In this document: piece by piece, positions 53,038 to 62,418 of the stretch
Position numbering within the stretch: the first letter of the stretch is position 1
Layout: each line of letters starts with the position of its first letter
From: an uncultured Pseudomonadota bacterium
GTDB lineage: Bacteria > Myxococcota_A > UBA796 > GCA-2862545
Direction of reading: 5' to 3'
NCBI GenBank assembly: GCA_913061235.1
Contig: CAJXTB010000031.1
Location: 1 to 64,000 of the forward strand
DNA length: 64,000 nt
Position numbers and translations under genes: made by a program
The notes under the pieces: generated by a model
Databases searched by the model: none
The model's input: only the letters and a program-made list of their open reading frames with translations
Told to the model about the DNA's origin: nothing

Positions 53038-54471
53038 ATGTCGCTTCGTTTCTTATTCACAATTCCTGTGCTCTGTGTCCTGACAGGATGCTTTGAATCT
53101 CCACCGTTCGGTGTCGACGCTGACGGGGGCAACACAACGGGACTCGAGGCCCCTCCAGACGACTTCGAACCTACCGACGCCGCCAATGCCCTGGTGGCGG
53201 ACCAGACGCGCCAAGACCTTCTCAATGCCGGTATTCGCGCTGTTGACGACGCTCCGGTGGTCTCCGACGCCCTCTTCGACCTGGGTCAAGCCCTCGCGTT
53301 CGACAAGACATTGTCTGGCAACCGGAACATCAGCTGCTTGACCTGTCACCACCCGAGCCTCGGCACGGATGACGACCGGTCCCTCCCGGCTGGAGAAGGC
53401 GCAGTGGGACTAGGTTCCACCCGCTCAGACGACCCCCTCGTGCCCCGGACCGCCCCACCACTATTCAACCTACACACGGCTCAAACCCTCATGTGGGATG
53501 GCCGAATTCAAGAAGGACGCAATGGACGCTTTATCACTCCCGCAGGCGACGACCTCACCGACGAGATGCAAGAGGTGTTCACCTTTGGCGCAGTATCTGC
53601 GCAGGCCATGTTCCCAGTGCTCAACCGCACCGAAATGCGCGGTGAAGTTGGCGACAACGAGCTCGCCAATCTTTCTGATGACGACCCACAAGCGATCTGG
53701 GCTGGCCTCATGACACGCCTTGCGGCGGTACCCGAGTACCCCGCACTGTTTGAGGCCGCGTACCCAGGAACCGACTTCGACGACATGACATTCGCCCATG
53801 CGGCAAATGCTATCGCCGGCTTTGAAGTCGGTGCATTCCAGAGCAACGACTCACGCTTCGAGCGCTTCATGCGCGGCGAGAACACCTTGACCCAAGCCGA
53901 GCTGGACGGCGCCGAAGCCTTTGTTGCCAGTGGGTGCGCTCGGTGCCACAACGGCGAAGGCCTGTCAGACCAAGCGCTGCACAACACCGCCCTCGCACAG
54001 ATCGGCCCAGGAACCGGCGACGGCACGAACGGACGCGAGGACTTTGGCGGCGGCGCAGTGGGCACTGGCCCTCGCTACAGCTTCCGCACTCCGCCACTCA
54101 CAAATGTGGCCATGACCGGTCCTTGGGGCCACGGCGGGCAGTTCAACGAACTCGACGAGTTCGTCGACCACTACAACAATCCAGCCGGCTCGCTCAACGC
54201 ATACGACCCGTCCGATCACATCAACAATCGCGCCCTCTGGCCACTACATTTCGACGGATCAGACGCTCAAATCATCGCCACAATTGACCCACAAGCGGCG
54301 GCACAGCGAGGTCAAGGCGGCGGACCAGGCGGAGGCGGCGGACCAGGCGGAGGTGGCACCATTGCATCCGGGGCGATTGTTGAGTTTCTCAACACTCTGA
54401 CCTCGCCAAGCGCACGAGAGCTCGACTGGACCGTTCCAGACAGTGTCCCGAGTGGGCTGAGCGTGGACTAA
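53038..54471 (+). CDS. dihaem cytochrome c peroxidase (MauG-type) lipoprotein
   Basis: 477 aa. Lipobox LTGCF (Cys18). Two haem motifs, CLTCH at about 100 and CARCH at about 312, as in CCP/MauG; ISCLTCHHPSLGTD, DGRIQEGRNGRF and WGHGGQFNELDEFVDHYN are family blocks. A Gly-rich linker (about 440-465) is near the end. It reduces peroxide or oxidises a partner in the periplasm. GGAGG precedes the ATG. Possibly Fur-linked with the HmuY/receptor pair. Confidence 0.92.
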   Translation: MSLRFLFTIPVLCVLTGCFESPPFGVDADGGNTTGLEAPPDDFEPTDAANALVADQTRQDLLNAGIRAVDDAPVVSDALFDLGQALAFDKTLSGNRNISCLTCHHPSLGTDDDRSLPAGEGAVGLGSTRSDDPLVPRTAPPLFNLHTAQTLMWDGRIQEGRNGRFITPAGDDLTDEMQEVFTFGAVSAQAMFPVLNRTEMRGEVGDNELANLSDDDPQAIWAGLMTRLAAVPEYPALFEAAYPGTDFDDMTFAHAANAIAGFEVGAFQSNDSRFERFMRGENTLTQAELDGAEAFVASGCARCHNGEGLSDQALHNTALAQIGPGTGDGTNGREDFGGGAVGTGPRYSFRTPPLTNVAMTGPWGHGGQFNELDEFVDHYNNPAGSLNAYDPSDHINNRALWPLHFDGSDAQIIATIDPQAAAQRGQGGGPGGGGGPGGGGTIASGAIVEFLNTLTSPSARELDWTVPDSVPSGLSVD

Positions 54472-54493
54472 ACAACGGTTGAAAGGCCACTAC

Positions 54494-54525
54494 AAAAAAC
54501 AGCCGACTTCGTTAGAAGCCGGCTG
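54494..54525 (-). terminator. rho-independent terminator of tRNA-Leu
   Basis: On the minus strand, an 11-bp stem (cagccggcttc/gaagtcggctg with one mismatch and a 4-nt loop) is followed by six T. It lies 9 nt after the tRNA 3' end. Confidence 0.85.
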
Positions 54526-54533
54526 CTTTGAGA

Positions 54534-54620
54534 TGGTGCGGAAGGGGGGAATCGAACCCCCACGCCGATGAAGGCACAGGATTCTGAGTCCTGCGCGTCT
54601 ACCAATTCCGCCACTTCCGC
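54534..54620 (-). tRNA. tRNA-Leu (CAG)
   Basis: 87 nt with CCA encoded. Acceptor GCGGAAG pairs with CTTCCGC; anticodon loop CTCAGAA gives CAG; long variable arm of class II (TGCCTTCATCGGCG); T arm GGTTCGATTCC. Typical Leu tRNA with a following T-rich terminator. Confidence 0.97.
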
Positions 54621-54749
54621 AAGGGACGCCTCTCGCATTGAGAGCGCAGCGCTTGTACTCAACCGCCGCATAGGTGTCAAGGATGGGTCGTCGGGTTGCA
54701 CAGCGCCGCCGATCGGGTGACATCCGCGTCCCTTCAGGAGGACCGGCCA

Positions 54750-55463
54750 TTGGGCTTCTTCGACATATTCATGAACGACGAGAAGAAGATCAAGAAGCAC
54801 CACCGTCGGCTGACGAATCGGGATGCTCAAGATGAGGACCGTGAAGCAAGCGCACACTGGCTCGCTGATAACGGAACACCTCCGGCGCTTTTGGCGCTGC
54901 TATCGCGCTTCGATATGGCGCTAGACCACCAGCTGAAAGACGCTACCGAGAAAGACCTGATTCAGAGTCTGGTCCTCCATCAGGGCACAGACGCCAGCAC
55001 AGCAGTTCGCCAGTGGCTCAAGCAGTGCAAGGTGACCGCGCGTCCGCTCACGCTGCTGTCGGACATTGAGGGCCCACAAGCCGCTCTGGACGTTGCCTAC
55101 GAGCTGCTCATGATCGAGCGCGATCAGGACCCATTCAAGCCAGAAAAGAAGAAGAAGCTCTTGATCTGGCTCGCAGAGCGCACCGATTCCCGCAGCGTCG
55201 AGTCCGCTGATTTCTACTGTACGGACTTCGACGAAGGCGTTCGCTACGCCGCAGCCGAGGTCCTGATCTCGGAGGCGAGTGAGGCATCACGCCAGGCTCT
55301 TGAGCGGGTGATGGTCAACCCTGAAGAAGACAGCAACCGACTCAAAGTGCGAGTGATGGACGTGTTCATCAGTCGCCGTTGGACGCTCGACAATCCAGAA
55401 GCCGTCACTGAATTGCCCGAAGGCTATGCTGTTCAAGGAAACCGATTCGCCAAGGTCGGCTAG
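54750..55463 (+). CDS. HEAT-repeat-like soluble protein
   Basis: 237 aa from a TTG at 54750 behind AGGAGG (8-nt spacing); the frame extends upstream with a non-coding look. Start MGFFDIFMNDEKKIKKHHRR. All-helical with repeated A-rich pairs, typical of HEAT-type scaffolds: DVAYELLMIERDQ, AERTDSRSVESADFY and GVRYAAAEVLISEASEASRQALERV. Predicted protein-protein interaction role. No partner in the window. Confidence 0.75.
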   Translation: MGFFDIFMNDEKKIKKHHRRLTNRDAQDEDREASAHWLADNGTPPALLALLSRFDMALDHQLKDATEKDLIQSLVLHQGTDASTAVRQWLKQCKVTARPLTLLSDIEGPQAALDVAYELLMIERDQDPFKPEKKKKLLIWLAERTDSRSVESADFYCTDFDEGVRYAAAEVLISEASEASRQALERVMVNPEEDSNRLKVRVMDVFISRRWTLDNPEAVTELPEGYAVQGNRFAKVG

Positions 55464-55524
55464 CGACCCATTGACGACCCGCCCGCAGCCGCCTAGGCTG
55501 CGCCCCGCCTCATGGAGAGAGCCC

Positions 55525-55869
55525 ATGCGCTTCGCCGCTTCCCTGATCTTGGTTGCCGCATCCGTCTTTACGGCTGCCTGTGGACCCGACTGCCAAAGTA
55601 CCTGCCAGAAGCTGTACGCCTCTGATGAGGGCGGCTGCAGTCTGCCCACCCCCGGTCGAGATGCCGCAGAAGCCATCGACAGCTGCGAAGATGAGTGCTC
55701 ACTCGCTGTCCAGCAACCGGGAAACATCGGCTCATACGACCCGCGCAATCCGTCCAGCGGAACGGTCACCGAGCTTGAGAACGAAAAGCAGGCCGCCGCA
55801 TGGATGGACTGCATTGCCGAGACTGACTGCACTCTCATCGCTGACGGTCTATGCCAACCCCGTCCCTAA
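55525..55869 (+). CDS. small Cys-rich lipoprotein A
   Basis: 114 aa. Lipobox TAACG. Mature part begins CGPDCQSTCQKLYAS with further spaced Cys (GGCS, SCEDEC, DCIAETDC, LC) that should form disulphides. GAGAG lies upstream of the ATG. Overlaps the next gene by 19 nt. Shares the CGPDCxxTCxK opening with it, so the two are a duplicated pair. Confidence 0.75.
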   Translation: MRFAASLILVAASVFTAACGPDCQSTCQKLYASDEGGCSLPTPGRDAAEAIDSCEDECSLAVQQPGNIGSYDPRNPSSGTVTELENEKQAAAWMDCIAETDCTLIADGLCQPRP

Positions 55870-56147
55870 GCCGTGCTCTCGCCGTACTTGCAGCGCTGAC
55901 TCTCGCGTCCGCCTGTGCGCCTACCTGCGAGACAACCTGTCGCAAGATCGTCCGCTGTGAGCTGGCCGACAACTTCGAGCAGCTCGAATGTGAAGAGTCG
56001 TGCACCCGGCAGAGCGCCCTGTTCGAAGTCGAAGACAACAAGACGCTCAGGCAAGCCTTCGCAGCACACCGTCGCTGTGTGACCTCCAGCACCTGCGAAG
56101 AGCTAGAAGCCGGCGAGTGCTACGACGAAGACCTGTTTCAGTTCTAG
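55851..56147 (+). CDS. small Cys-rich lipoprotein B
   Basis: 98 aa. Lipobox ASACA. Mature part CAPTCETTCRKIVRCELADNF followed by LECEESC and RRCVTSSTCEEL; same Cys spacing as lipoprotein A. Its start lies inside the A gene, so the two are co-translated. Function unknown; could be metal- or redox-related envelope proteins. Confidence 0.72.
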   Translation: MPTPSLSRALAVLAALTLASACAPTCETTCRKIVRCELADNFEQLECEESCTRQSALFEVEDNKTLRQAFAAHRRCVTSSTCEELEAGECYDEDLFQF

Positions 56148-56526
56148 TCTCGCGCGCTATGTGAGACCACACGTCTAAGATTGGGCCCACGCGTGACGTT
56201 GCCGCCCCCAACACGTTGTGTGCACCACCGTGGACCCGACACTCCAGGTACAACCATCCGAGTTGGTTGACGATGACGGGACGACGCTGTGGTACCTCGC
56301 CCCGGAAGCCCCACCCGGGGCAGTCGGTTTCCTACGGAGCTACGGCACTCGGGGGGCTAGTTTCACGGTTACCAACTGCGATGTCGAACAGTTCATCGAC
56401 GACGAATAGGCGCGTCGCTACACCATTGACTCCCACGCCGTGGACGAGGGTTGGTCACGCCTAGGGCCTGAAATCAGCACGAACATCCCATCGATGGCAC
56501 AGCCAGCGCGACATGCGCCCTTCCGG
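56148..56526. other. intergenic region with a doubtful small ORF
   Basis: An open frame from 56218 (GTG) to 56409 has protein-like composition (DPTLQVQPSELVDDDG, FTVTNCDVEQF) but no signal peptide, family or clear ribosome binding site. It could be a gene fragment. Nothing else is seen in this stretch. Confidence 0.35.
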
Positions 56527-56555
56527 TTGTGCCACAGGCCGGACATGTGCATAAT
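56527..56555 (+). promoter_or_regulatory. putative promoter of paralogue 3
   Basis: TTGTGC (56527-56532) and CATAAT (56550-56555) with 17-nt spacing. The leader that follows contains GAATCTC (56574-56580) and GAGATTC (56591-56597), a 7-bp hairpin that includes the GGGGAG ribosome binding site. Confidence 0.5.
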
Positions 56556-56598
56556 GGGGGTTCGGAGGGCACTGAATCTCTCTGATCGGGGAGATTCC

Positions 56599-57537
56599 AT
56601 GGTCCGCACCCTAACGGTCGCGATTGTCGCCGTCCTTCTGTCTACAGCCCAAGCGGTGCCCATTCAACTGACCCACCAAGGCGCCCTAGGCGACGCGGCC
56701 GGTGCACCGGTGAACGGCTCCAGCGACATCGTCGTGCGCTTAATGGACGCTCAGTCTGGCGGCAGCCAAGTCTGGACCGACACTTTCTCAGGCGTGCCCA
56801 TTGCGCAGGGCGTCTACAGCTTGGTCCTAGGAAGCGGCGAGGCCCTCGACACCGACGACCTCACCGGAACTTCCGCAGTCTGGATTGAACTTGGGATCGA
56901 TGGCCAGGTCATCGGTTCGCGGCTGCAGCTCGTAGAGACGCCGTTTGCGGCTGTCGCTCGTGAGGTACGCGGACCGGTGTACGCCGACAGCGTTGTGGTG
57001 GACGGCAACACTGTCATTGACAGCACCGGCGCAGTGTTGGGGTCAGGCCCCACCAACATTACCTGCAACGACGGCGAGACCGTGGTGCAGACGGGCAGCA
57101 CCTGGGCCTGCGCGGCCAATACGCTCACCCAGTCCGAGGTGGCCGCGGCCATCGAGGCAGCGCCGGTAGATCTACACATCAACACCCGACTTGGCGGTCA
57201 GCAACTCCACCAATCGCAGAACATCCGGACCATCTACACCAAGGCCAACGCCGACGCCCGCTGTGGCAGCGCTACCGCCGTGCACGTGCCGTGGAGCTGG
57301 CGAGGCAGGACGGGCAACGCCATCTGTGCCGGCGACGCCCGCGGCCTCACCACCTGTGCCAGCGTCCCCTTCGTCTACATCACCAACGCAAACGGCTCTG
57401 GTAGCTACGACCCCGGCAACCTAAGCTGCAGCGACACAGTGAACTTCCCCTGGCCATGGGGCTCCCAATACAGCGCTCCCAACAGCCTCTCCGCGGAGTG
57501 GGGCCACGGCAACACCTACGTGGTCTGCTGTCAGTGA
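56599..57537 (+). CDS. exported modular protein, paralogue 3
   Basis: 312 aa. Signal peptide MVRTLTVAIVAVLLSTAQA, then N-module VPIQLTHQGALGDAAGAPVNG to about 130, as in the other paralogues. The C-terminal part (about 195-312) is different, with WSWRGRTGNAICAGDARGLTTCASVPFVYI and several Cys, and no fibrinogen signature. The stop overlaps the L,D-transpeptidase start (GTGA). Likely secreted or surface-exposed. Confidence 0.8.
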   Translation: MVRTLTVAIVAVLLSTAQAVPIQLTHQGALGDAAGAPVNGSSDIVVRLMDAQSGGSQVWTDTFSGVPIAQGVYSLVLGSGEALDTDDLTGTSAVWIELGIDGQVIGSRLQLVETPFAAVAREVRGPVYADSVVVDGNTVIDSTGAVLGSGPTNITCNDGETVVQTGSTWACAANTLTQSEVAAAIEAAPVDLHINTRLGGQQLHQSQNIRTIYTKANADARCGSATAVHVPWSWRGRTGNAICAGDARGLTTCASVPFVYITNANGSGSYDPGNLSCSDTVNFPWPWGSQYSAPNSLSAEWGHGNTYVVCCQ

Positions 57538-58262
57538 ACGTCCTGATTCTAGCGTCGGCCCTCGCGGGTCCAGTCACCGCCGACACACAGCAGCTGGTAT
57601 TGGCGACGGCGGCTGACGCAGACAGCTCTACCGCTGTGATGACCCGATGGGAGCGCCAAGATGCCGGGTGGACATCCGTCGGTGACCCAGTTCCGGTCCG
57701 CCTAGGACGTAGTGGCCTTGCATGGGGGCGCGGTGTTCACGACCCGCAGGACGGCATTCAAAAGGTCGAGGGCGACTGGCGCGCACCCATGGGAGCCTTC
57801 GCACTCGGAGCGGTCTTTGGTGCCAATGACGCCGCTCCAGAAGGATCTACCTGGCCGTACATTCACGTCACCAGCCACGACCTATTCGTCGAAGACCCTG
57901 CGGATATTCGGTACAACCAGCACGTTGTGGCGCCCGGAGAGCCTGGAAGCCGACCGCTCACCGAGTGGGAACAGCGTCATCAGATGCGGCAAGACGACCC
58001 CGCTCACGCACTCAAGATGTTCATCGCACACAACGCCATGCCCACCGTCTCGGGAGCCGGAAGCGCCATCTTCTTTCATGTGTGGCGACGAGACGGGGAC
58101 CGCCCCACCGCCGGATGTACGGCGATGGCCAGACCCGACCTAGAAGCCATGATTACGTGGCTTCGCACAGATGCGCAGCCAGTCTACGTGCTGCTGACCG
58201 AGTCCGAACACACGCGCCTGGCGGCGGACTGGGGCCTACCCAGTGTCGACGCCTCCAACTGA
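57534..58262 (+). CDS. L,D-transpeptidase (YkuD family)
   Basis: 242 aa, GTG start overlapping the upstream stop. N-terminal hydrophobic leader (NVLILASALAGPVTA), then the YkuD catalytic region with GxAIFFHVW and RPTAGCTAM, where the Cys is the nucleophile. Family members cross-link peptidoglycan or anchor proteins to it. Coupled to a secreted modular protein, so it may tether the protein to the wall. Only 242 aa, at the small end of the family. Confidence 0.85.
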   Translation: MNVLILASALAGPVTADTQQLVLATAADADSSTAVMTRWERQDAGWTSVGDPVPVRLGRSGLAWGRGVHDPQDGIQKVEGDWRAPMGAFALGAVFGANDAAPEGSTWPYIHVTSHDLFVEDPADIRYNQHVVAPGEPGSRPLTEWEQRHQMRQDDPAHALKMFIAHNAMPTVSGAGSAIFFHVWRRDGDRPTAGCTAMARPDLEAMITWLRTDAQPVYVLLTESEHTRLAADWGLPSVDASN

Positions 58263-58270
58263 GCGCTGTG

Positions 58271-59539
58271 CTACTCGCTGTAGCTAATCACAACCAAGCC
58301 ATCGCCGGATGAATCACAGTTCACTCCGTAGACTCCGCCAATTCCGCCGTAGCCAATCGCTGCATCGCCGGAGGTTCCCACGCCCCCGTAGTTGACCGCG
58401 CTGGTTCCGGGCGGAATGCGCGACGTGAAGGCAGCAGCCTCCATGACTACGGTGCCGGCTTGAACACCTGTACCCAGGGCGTAACCAGTACCCCCTTCAC
58501 CCGCCTGATATGACGAATTAGTCGTGGACCGAAGGTGCAGCACTCCACCGGAATAGCCGCCCCCACCGCCGCCTTCCCACGCTGAGTTTCCAGCCGAAGC
58601 AGTCAGTACTCCAGTTCCGCCACCATTCACGGTGTCATTGCCGCTTCCACCATAAGTATAGCCGCTCGAACCGCCACCGCCGCCGGCCACCAAGATCGCG
58701 TTGGATTGGTTTGCTGGCCCCAAGAACAGACCGGAGAGACCACCACCACCGCCAACAGCACATGCCGAGGCATTTCCGTAGGGCGCACCCGCAAAACCGT
58801 AGGCATTCTGGCTACCGCCGCTGCCGGACTGAGTGTTGCGAATGCCTCCTTGGCCGACAACTACCGTGTAGGTGGTTCCCGCGGAGGCAAGGACGGTCGC
58901 TTTGGAGTACCCCCCCGCACCGCCATCGCGCGAGTTGTACCCAGAACCGCCACCGGCCCCCCATGCCTCTACGACAAGAGTGCCGCATCCAGACGGGACA
59001 ATGAAGGACTGGTCGCTGCCGGTCGCTGTGAACGTCTGATTCGCGGGAGTACAGGTTCCCGAGCTACCGCCGGTGCCTACCGCAGTCCAACTTGTACCAT
59101 CGCAGACCTGAACCTGACCACGGTAGCGCAGGGTCCCGGTAGCGGCCGAGTTGCAGACCGTCTGTAAACCATCATCCGAGATATTGATCGGCCCCCGAAG
59201 TGCGCTCACTACCGACGTCAGTGGTGTTCGTGGGCTCAGCTCGTCTGTCGCGCCAACGGTAATACCCAGTGTGTAGGTCCCATTGGCAAAGTCGAGGTCG
59301 TGAAGGGTGGGGTTGTTGTCGCCGAGGACTGTCGCGTAGTAGCCGCCGGAGAAGCTGATCGTGTCAGTCTCCGCCCACGCCGACGAAGCGCCGCTGTAGA
59401 CCGTGAATGTGACGTCGTGTTGTCCTTCCAGAGGCGTTCCGTCCACGTCGAGCAGACGTCCCTGCTGAACAAGCGTGGTTCCCCCTGCCCAGGCACTGAC
59501 TGGCAAACAAAGCAACGCCATCAAAGTCAAACGCATCAT
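58271..59539 (-). CDS. exported modular protein with Gly-rich C-domain, paralogue 4
   Basis: 422 aa; two adjacent ATGs (59539/59536). Signal peptide LMALLCLPVSAWA, then N-module TTLVQQGRLLDVDGTPLEG to about 120. After a CTPANQTFTATGSDQSF linker follows a long Gly-rich domain, typical of PF12810-type glycine-rich proteins (AWGAGGGSGYNSRDGGAGGYS, GGGGGSSGYTYGGSG). Closest in the N-part to paralogues 1-3. The promoter with 17-nt spacing lies at 59561-59589. Confidence 0.82.
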   Translation of the reverse strand: MMRLTLMALLCLPVSAWAGGTTLVQQGRLLDVDGTPLEGQHDVTFTVYSGASSAWAETDTISFSGGYYATVLGDNNPTLHDLDFANGTYTLGITVGATDELSPRTPLTSVVSALRGPINISDDGLQTVCNSAATGTLRYRGQVQVCDGTSWTAVGTGGSSGTCTPANQTFTATGSDQSFIVPSGCGTLVVEAWGAGGGSGYNSRDGGAGGYSKATVLASAGTTYTVVVGQGGIRNTQSGSGGSQNAYGFAGAPYGNASACAVGGGGGLSGLFLGPANQSNAILVAGGGGGSSGYTYGGSGNDTVNGGGTGVLTASAGNSAWEGGGGGGYSGGVLHLRSTTNSSYQAGEGGTGYALGTGVQAGTVVMEAAAFTSRIPPGTSAVNYGGVGTSGDAAIGYGGIGGVYGVNCDSSGDGLVVISYSE

Positions 59540-59560
59540 TGCAACCCCCGTTTCTCCGCG

Positions 59561-59589
59561 ACTGTACCAGCAGCGACCGTCCGAGCCAA
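59561..59589 (-). promoter_or_regulatory. putative promoter of paralogue 4
   Basis: On the minus strand TTGGCT (59584-59589) and TACAGT (59561-59566), 17 nt apart, followed by a leader of about 15 nt ending in GGGGG before the ATG. It falls just inside the 3' flank of the thiE-like gene. Confidence 0.45.
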
Positions 59590-59594
59590 CGCTA

Positions 59595-60173
59595 TCACTC
59601 CGTATCGCGCCAGAATGACCCGATTTGCTGCTTGAGCACGCGAGCTGCCCCCGCAGCAGTGGCGGGACTGGTGGCGCCAAACAGGCCTCCCAGGACCGCC
59701 GTTCCGTAGCCAAGGGCCGCGAGCTGACCGGCACGGTCCACATTCACTCCACCGAGTCCAAGGACGGATCGGCCACCGGCGAGTGTTGCAAATCCGTCGA
59801 TATTCAGCGCCTCTCCGAGCAGAGCCTTGCTCGTCGGTGTCCACACCGGCGACAAAAATGCGTAGGTAGCACCCGACCCAAAGGCCCGGTCAAGACCCTC
59901 CGCATCATGACAAGAGACGCCAACGAGCGTACCCGTCGGAATGGGCTGGTGGTCCGCCACATGGACCCCGTCCCCTGCAGCACCCGTACTCTTGCTGTGC
60001 ACAATAGCGAGACTGCCGCCGTCCTGAACCACATGCACAAGCGTCTGCAAGGCCAGTGCGCTCACACCAGGCTCGCGCAGCACCACCGCATCCACATGCG
60101 GAGCAATCGCTACAAGCCAAGGCATCAACTCTCGACCATCACCAGGCGTAATGGCGACGAGGCGCAGCTTCAC
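59595..60173 (-). CDS. thiE: thiamine-phosphate synthase-like protein
   Basis: 192 aa TIM-barrel. [53 protein letters not shown] and [29 protein letters not shown] are ThiE/TenI blocks. Several residues differ from canonical ThiE, so it may be a TenI-type branch. ATG overlaps the thiG stop (ATGA). Confidence 0.82.
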   Translation of the reverse strand: MKLRLVAITPGDGRELMPWLVAIAPHVDAVVLREPGVSALALQTLVHVVQDGGSLAIVHSKSTGAAGDGVHVADHQPIPTGTLVGVSCHDAEGLDRAFGSGATYAFLSPVWTPTSKALLGEALNIDGFATLAGGRSVLGLGGVNVDRAGQLAALGYGTAVLGGLFGATSPATAAGAARVLKQQIGSFWRDTE

Positions 60174-60937
60174 GAGCCAATCACGCCGTCGAGGGGTGAT
60201 GACGCCGACGCGTACAGCTTCTTCGGCATGCGTCCTGCTTCAAAGGCCATGCGACCGGCACGTACAGCCAGGTTCATCGCTTCCGCCATGGCGACCGGGT
60301 TCTTAGACCCCGCAATCGCGGTGTTCATGAGCACACCCGACGCACCCAGCTCCATGGCCAACGCCGCATCACTTGGGGTTCCAACGCCGGCATCTACAAT
60401 GATGGGCACCGTGGACTGCTCAATGATGATGCGCAGGTTGGTGGGGTTGCGAATACCAAGCCCCGAGCCAATGGGTGCTGCGAGCGGCATCACTGCGGCA
60501 CAGCCAATCTCACCCAGTCTCCAGCACAACACCGGGTCGTCCGAGCAGTAAGGCAGCACCACAAAACCCGCTTGAACCAACTCTCTGGCGGCCTCAAGAG
60601 TCCCTTCAGGGTCTGGAAATAGCGTGCGCGGGTCGCCAATGACTTCGAGCTTAATCCAGTTGGTTCCCAGCGCTTCCCGTGCCAGCTTCGCCGTGGTCAC
60701 GGCATCTTCGGCGGTGTAGCAGCCCGCCGTGTTCGGCAGAAGAGCAATGGACGTTCGGTCGATGAAGTCCAAAATGCTCGAGCCTTCAGGAGCAGCAAGG
60801 TCGACGCGACGAATGGCCATGGTGACCATCTGCGTTCCCGACGCCTCGTGACAGGCACGCATCTGGTCAAAGTCCTGGTACTTGCCAGTCCCTACGAGTA
60901 GGCGCGACGTGAAAGTGCGGTCGCCGATCTGGAGCAT
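60170..60937 (-). CDS. thiG: thiazole synthase ThiG
   Basis: 255 aa TIM-barrel. [79 protein letters not shown] and [31 protein letters not shown] are ThiG hallmarks; the Lys of KLEVIG forms the Schiff base. GGAGG at 4 nt precedes the ATG. No thiS, thiO or thiF is adjacent. Confidence 0.95.
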   Translation of the reverse strand: MLQIGDRTFTSRLLVGTGKYQDFDQMRACHEASGTQMVTMAIRRVDLAAPEGSSILDFIDRTSIALLPNTAGCYTAEDAVTTAKLAREALGTNWIKLEVIGDPRTLFPDPEGTLEAARELVQAGFVVLPYCSDDPVLCWRLGEIGCAAVMPLAAPIGSGLGIRNPTNLRIIIEQSTVPIIVDAGVGTPSDAALAMELGASGVLMNTAIAGSKNPVAMAEAMNLAVRAGRMAFEAGRMPKKLYASASSPLDGVIGS

Positions 60938-60999
60938 GCGCCCTCCGGGTGAGAGTCGCGCGTAACCCGCGGAATGTGCGTTGACGTTACACGCGAGCC

Positions 61000-62205
61000 A
61001 TGCGCATCTTGACCCTGCTCTCTGCCTTGCTGTTGTCCGCGTGCGGTCTCAAACGCATGCTGCCCGAAGGTCCGGTGCTCAAGCCCAATCAACGGGATGC
61101 CGCGTTTGGCGAGACCCTAGCCTCAGCGGCCTCCTACACATCGCTGCCTGAGTCGGACGTCCCGGTCCTCCCCTTCATGGTGTTTGGGGTGGCCTACGAC
61201 CTAGACATTGTGGTGGTCACCGAGCATCCCGTCTGGGACATGACCGAGATCGCTCGAATCGACACCCCAGACGGCCCCTTGTGGCTGGCGAAAGACGCAC
61301 GGCGTTCCGACCTTGAGCAGATCATCATCGCCGATATCCCCGACCTGTTCACGTGGATGCCCGAGATTCCGGTCCGTCGCGTGCAAGGTACCGTGCGCGT
61401 TGAAGACCGCAGCTCAGAGTCGGACCTGGACATGGACATCTTCTACACCAACCCCGACGGCGAGCCGGTCCACATCAGCTACCAGGGCAAGGTGCCAGTA
61501 GCCGAGCAGGGCAAGCGCAACGGCTCAACCATGGGCCACTCCCAGGGAACGGTGATGGCAGTGCTCGACCTGCCCGTTCGCAACCTGGCTCGCAGTACAA
61601 CAGTCCGAATCAACGGCGAGACGCAGAAGGTTCGCAAGATTGCCGGCCTTGTCCCCTTCACAATGGCACTGACGCAGACACAGGCCGGAATCGCGATTGC
61701 CGCCATCGCAATGACCCCGCACCCCCCGGCCTTCCCCGATGCTCCGACATCCACCGTAGACCTGACCCACCAGCTGGCAGAAGGCCGGACCGCCACCCAG
61801 ACGTGGCACGTGGGTCGCGGGTCGAACGGTGCACGACTGGTCCAGCGAAGCGAGCTGCGAACGATTGAGCACCGCTTCATAGGTACCGAATCACTTGAGT
61901 GGACCGGTGCTACGGTCCAGCAAGTCGGCAAGGACGAGCCTGCGCTGGTGATCACAGCGAATCCAGCCCTACCAGACCTACGGCGACGCTTCGAGGGTGT
62001 CGTCTCAAGCCGATTCGTCATGGACGTGGCCGGGCAGCAGAGCCATGCGACAGGCGAGATTCACGCCGAGTGGGTGGACGACGACGTTGTGGTCCGCATT
62101 CGCCCAGACGCACCCTGGTGGGTTGCTGAGAGGCCGATGGACAGCCGAATTCATCAGACGACGAATGGCTTCACCCTGCGCACGGAGCGCGTGGAGAACG
62201 AGTAG
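61000..62205 (+). CDS. lipoprotein of unknown function
   Basis: 401 aa. Lipobox LLSACG. A beta-rich globular domain, no recognised motif: [57 protein letters not shown] and [19 protein letters not shown]. Divergent from thiG (62 nt). Probably outer-membrane anchored; function unknown. Confidence 0.65.
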   Translation: MRILTLLSALLLSACGLKRMLPEGPVLKPNQRDAAFGETLASAASYTSLPESDVPVLPFMVFGVAYDLDIVVVTEHPVWDMTEIARIDTPDGPLWLAKDARRSDLEQIIIADIPDLFTWMPEIPVRRVQGTVRVEDRSSESDLDMDIFYTNPDGEPVHISYQGKVPVAEQGKRNGSTMGHSQGTVMAVLDLPVRNLARSTTVRINGETQKVRKIAGLVPFTMALTQTQAGIAIAAIAMTPHPPAFPDAPTSTVDLTHQLAEGRTATQTWHVGRGSNGARLVQRSELRTIEHRFIGTESLEWTGATVQQVGKDEPALVITANPALPDLRRRFEGVVSSRFVMDVAGQQSHATGEIHAEWVDDDVVVRIRPDAPWWVAERPMDSRIHQTTNGFTLRTERVENE

Positions 62206-62362
62206 GCCACAGCGCCACTCACTCTGTTTGCCACAGCCAGCGCGCCGAACGGTGACACGACTTTCGTGGCGCCACACGACCTTGTTGACGGCCGTCTGAG
62301 CAGCCGAACGAGTTGGGGCCCTGGAGGGCGCCCGCGTTCAGCCCGTCTCTGCACCATTGGTC
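62206..62362. other. short intergenic stretch
   Basis: No gene. Contains only AT/GC-mixed sequence upstream of the promoter at 62363. Confidence 0.5.
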
Positions 62363-62391
62363 TTGAAACTCTAGATTTGCCCACGTACTAT
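62363..62391 (+). promoter_or_regulatory. promoter of beta-helix protein gene
   Basis: TTGAAA (62363-62368), 17 nt, TACTAT (62386-62391). Close to the sigma70 consensus. The expected start (about 62398) falls at the conserved 20-nt leader that follows. The same layout is present at 63945-63973. Confidence 0.65.
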
Positions 62392-62398
62392 CCGTGCA

Positions 62399-62418
62399 AA
62401 TCTCCGGGGAGAAACCAT
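62399..62418 (+). promoter_or_regulatory. conserved hairpin leader
   Basis: The 20-nt sequence aatctccggggagaaaccat includes the palindromic TCTCCGGGGAGA, so the GGGGAG ribosome binding site can pair with the 5' end of the mRNA. It is repeated exactly at 63981-64000. Confidence 0.7.

Noticed and set aside
60938-60999. TPP riboswitch upstream of thiG
   Set aside because: Only 62 nt separate thiG from the divergent lipoprotein gene; no thi-box pattern is visible.
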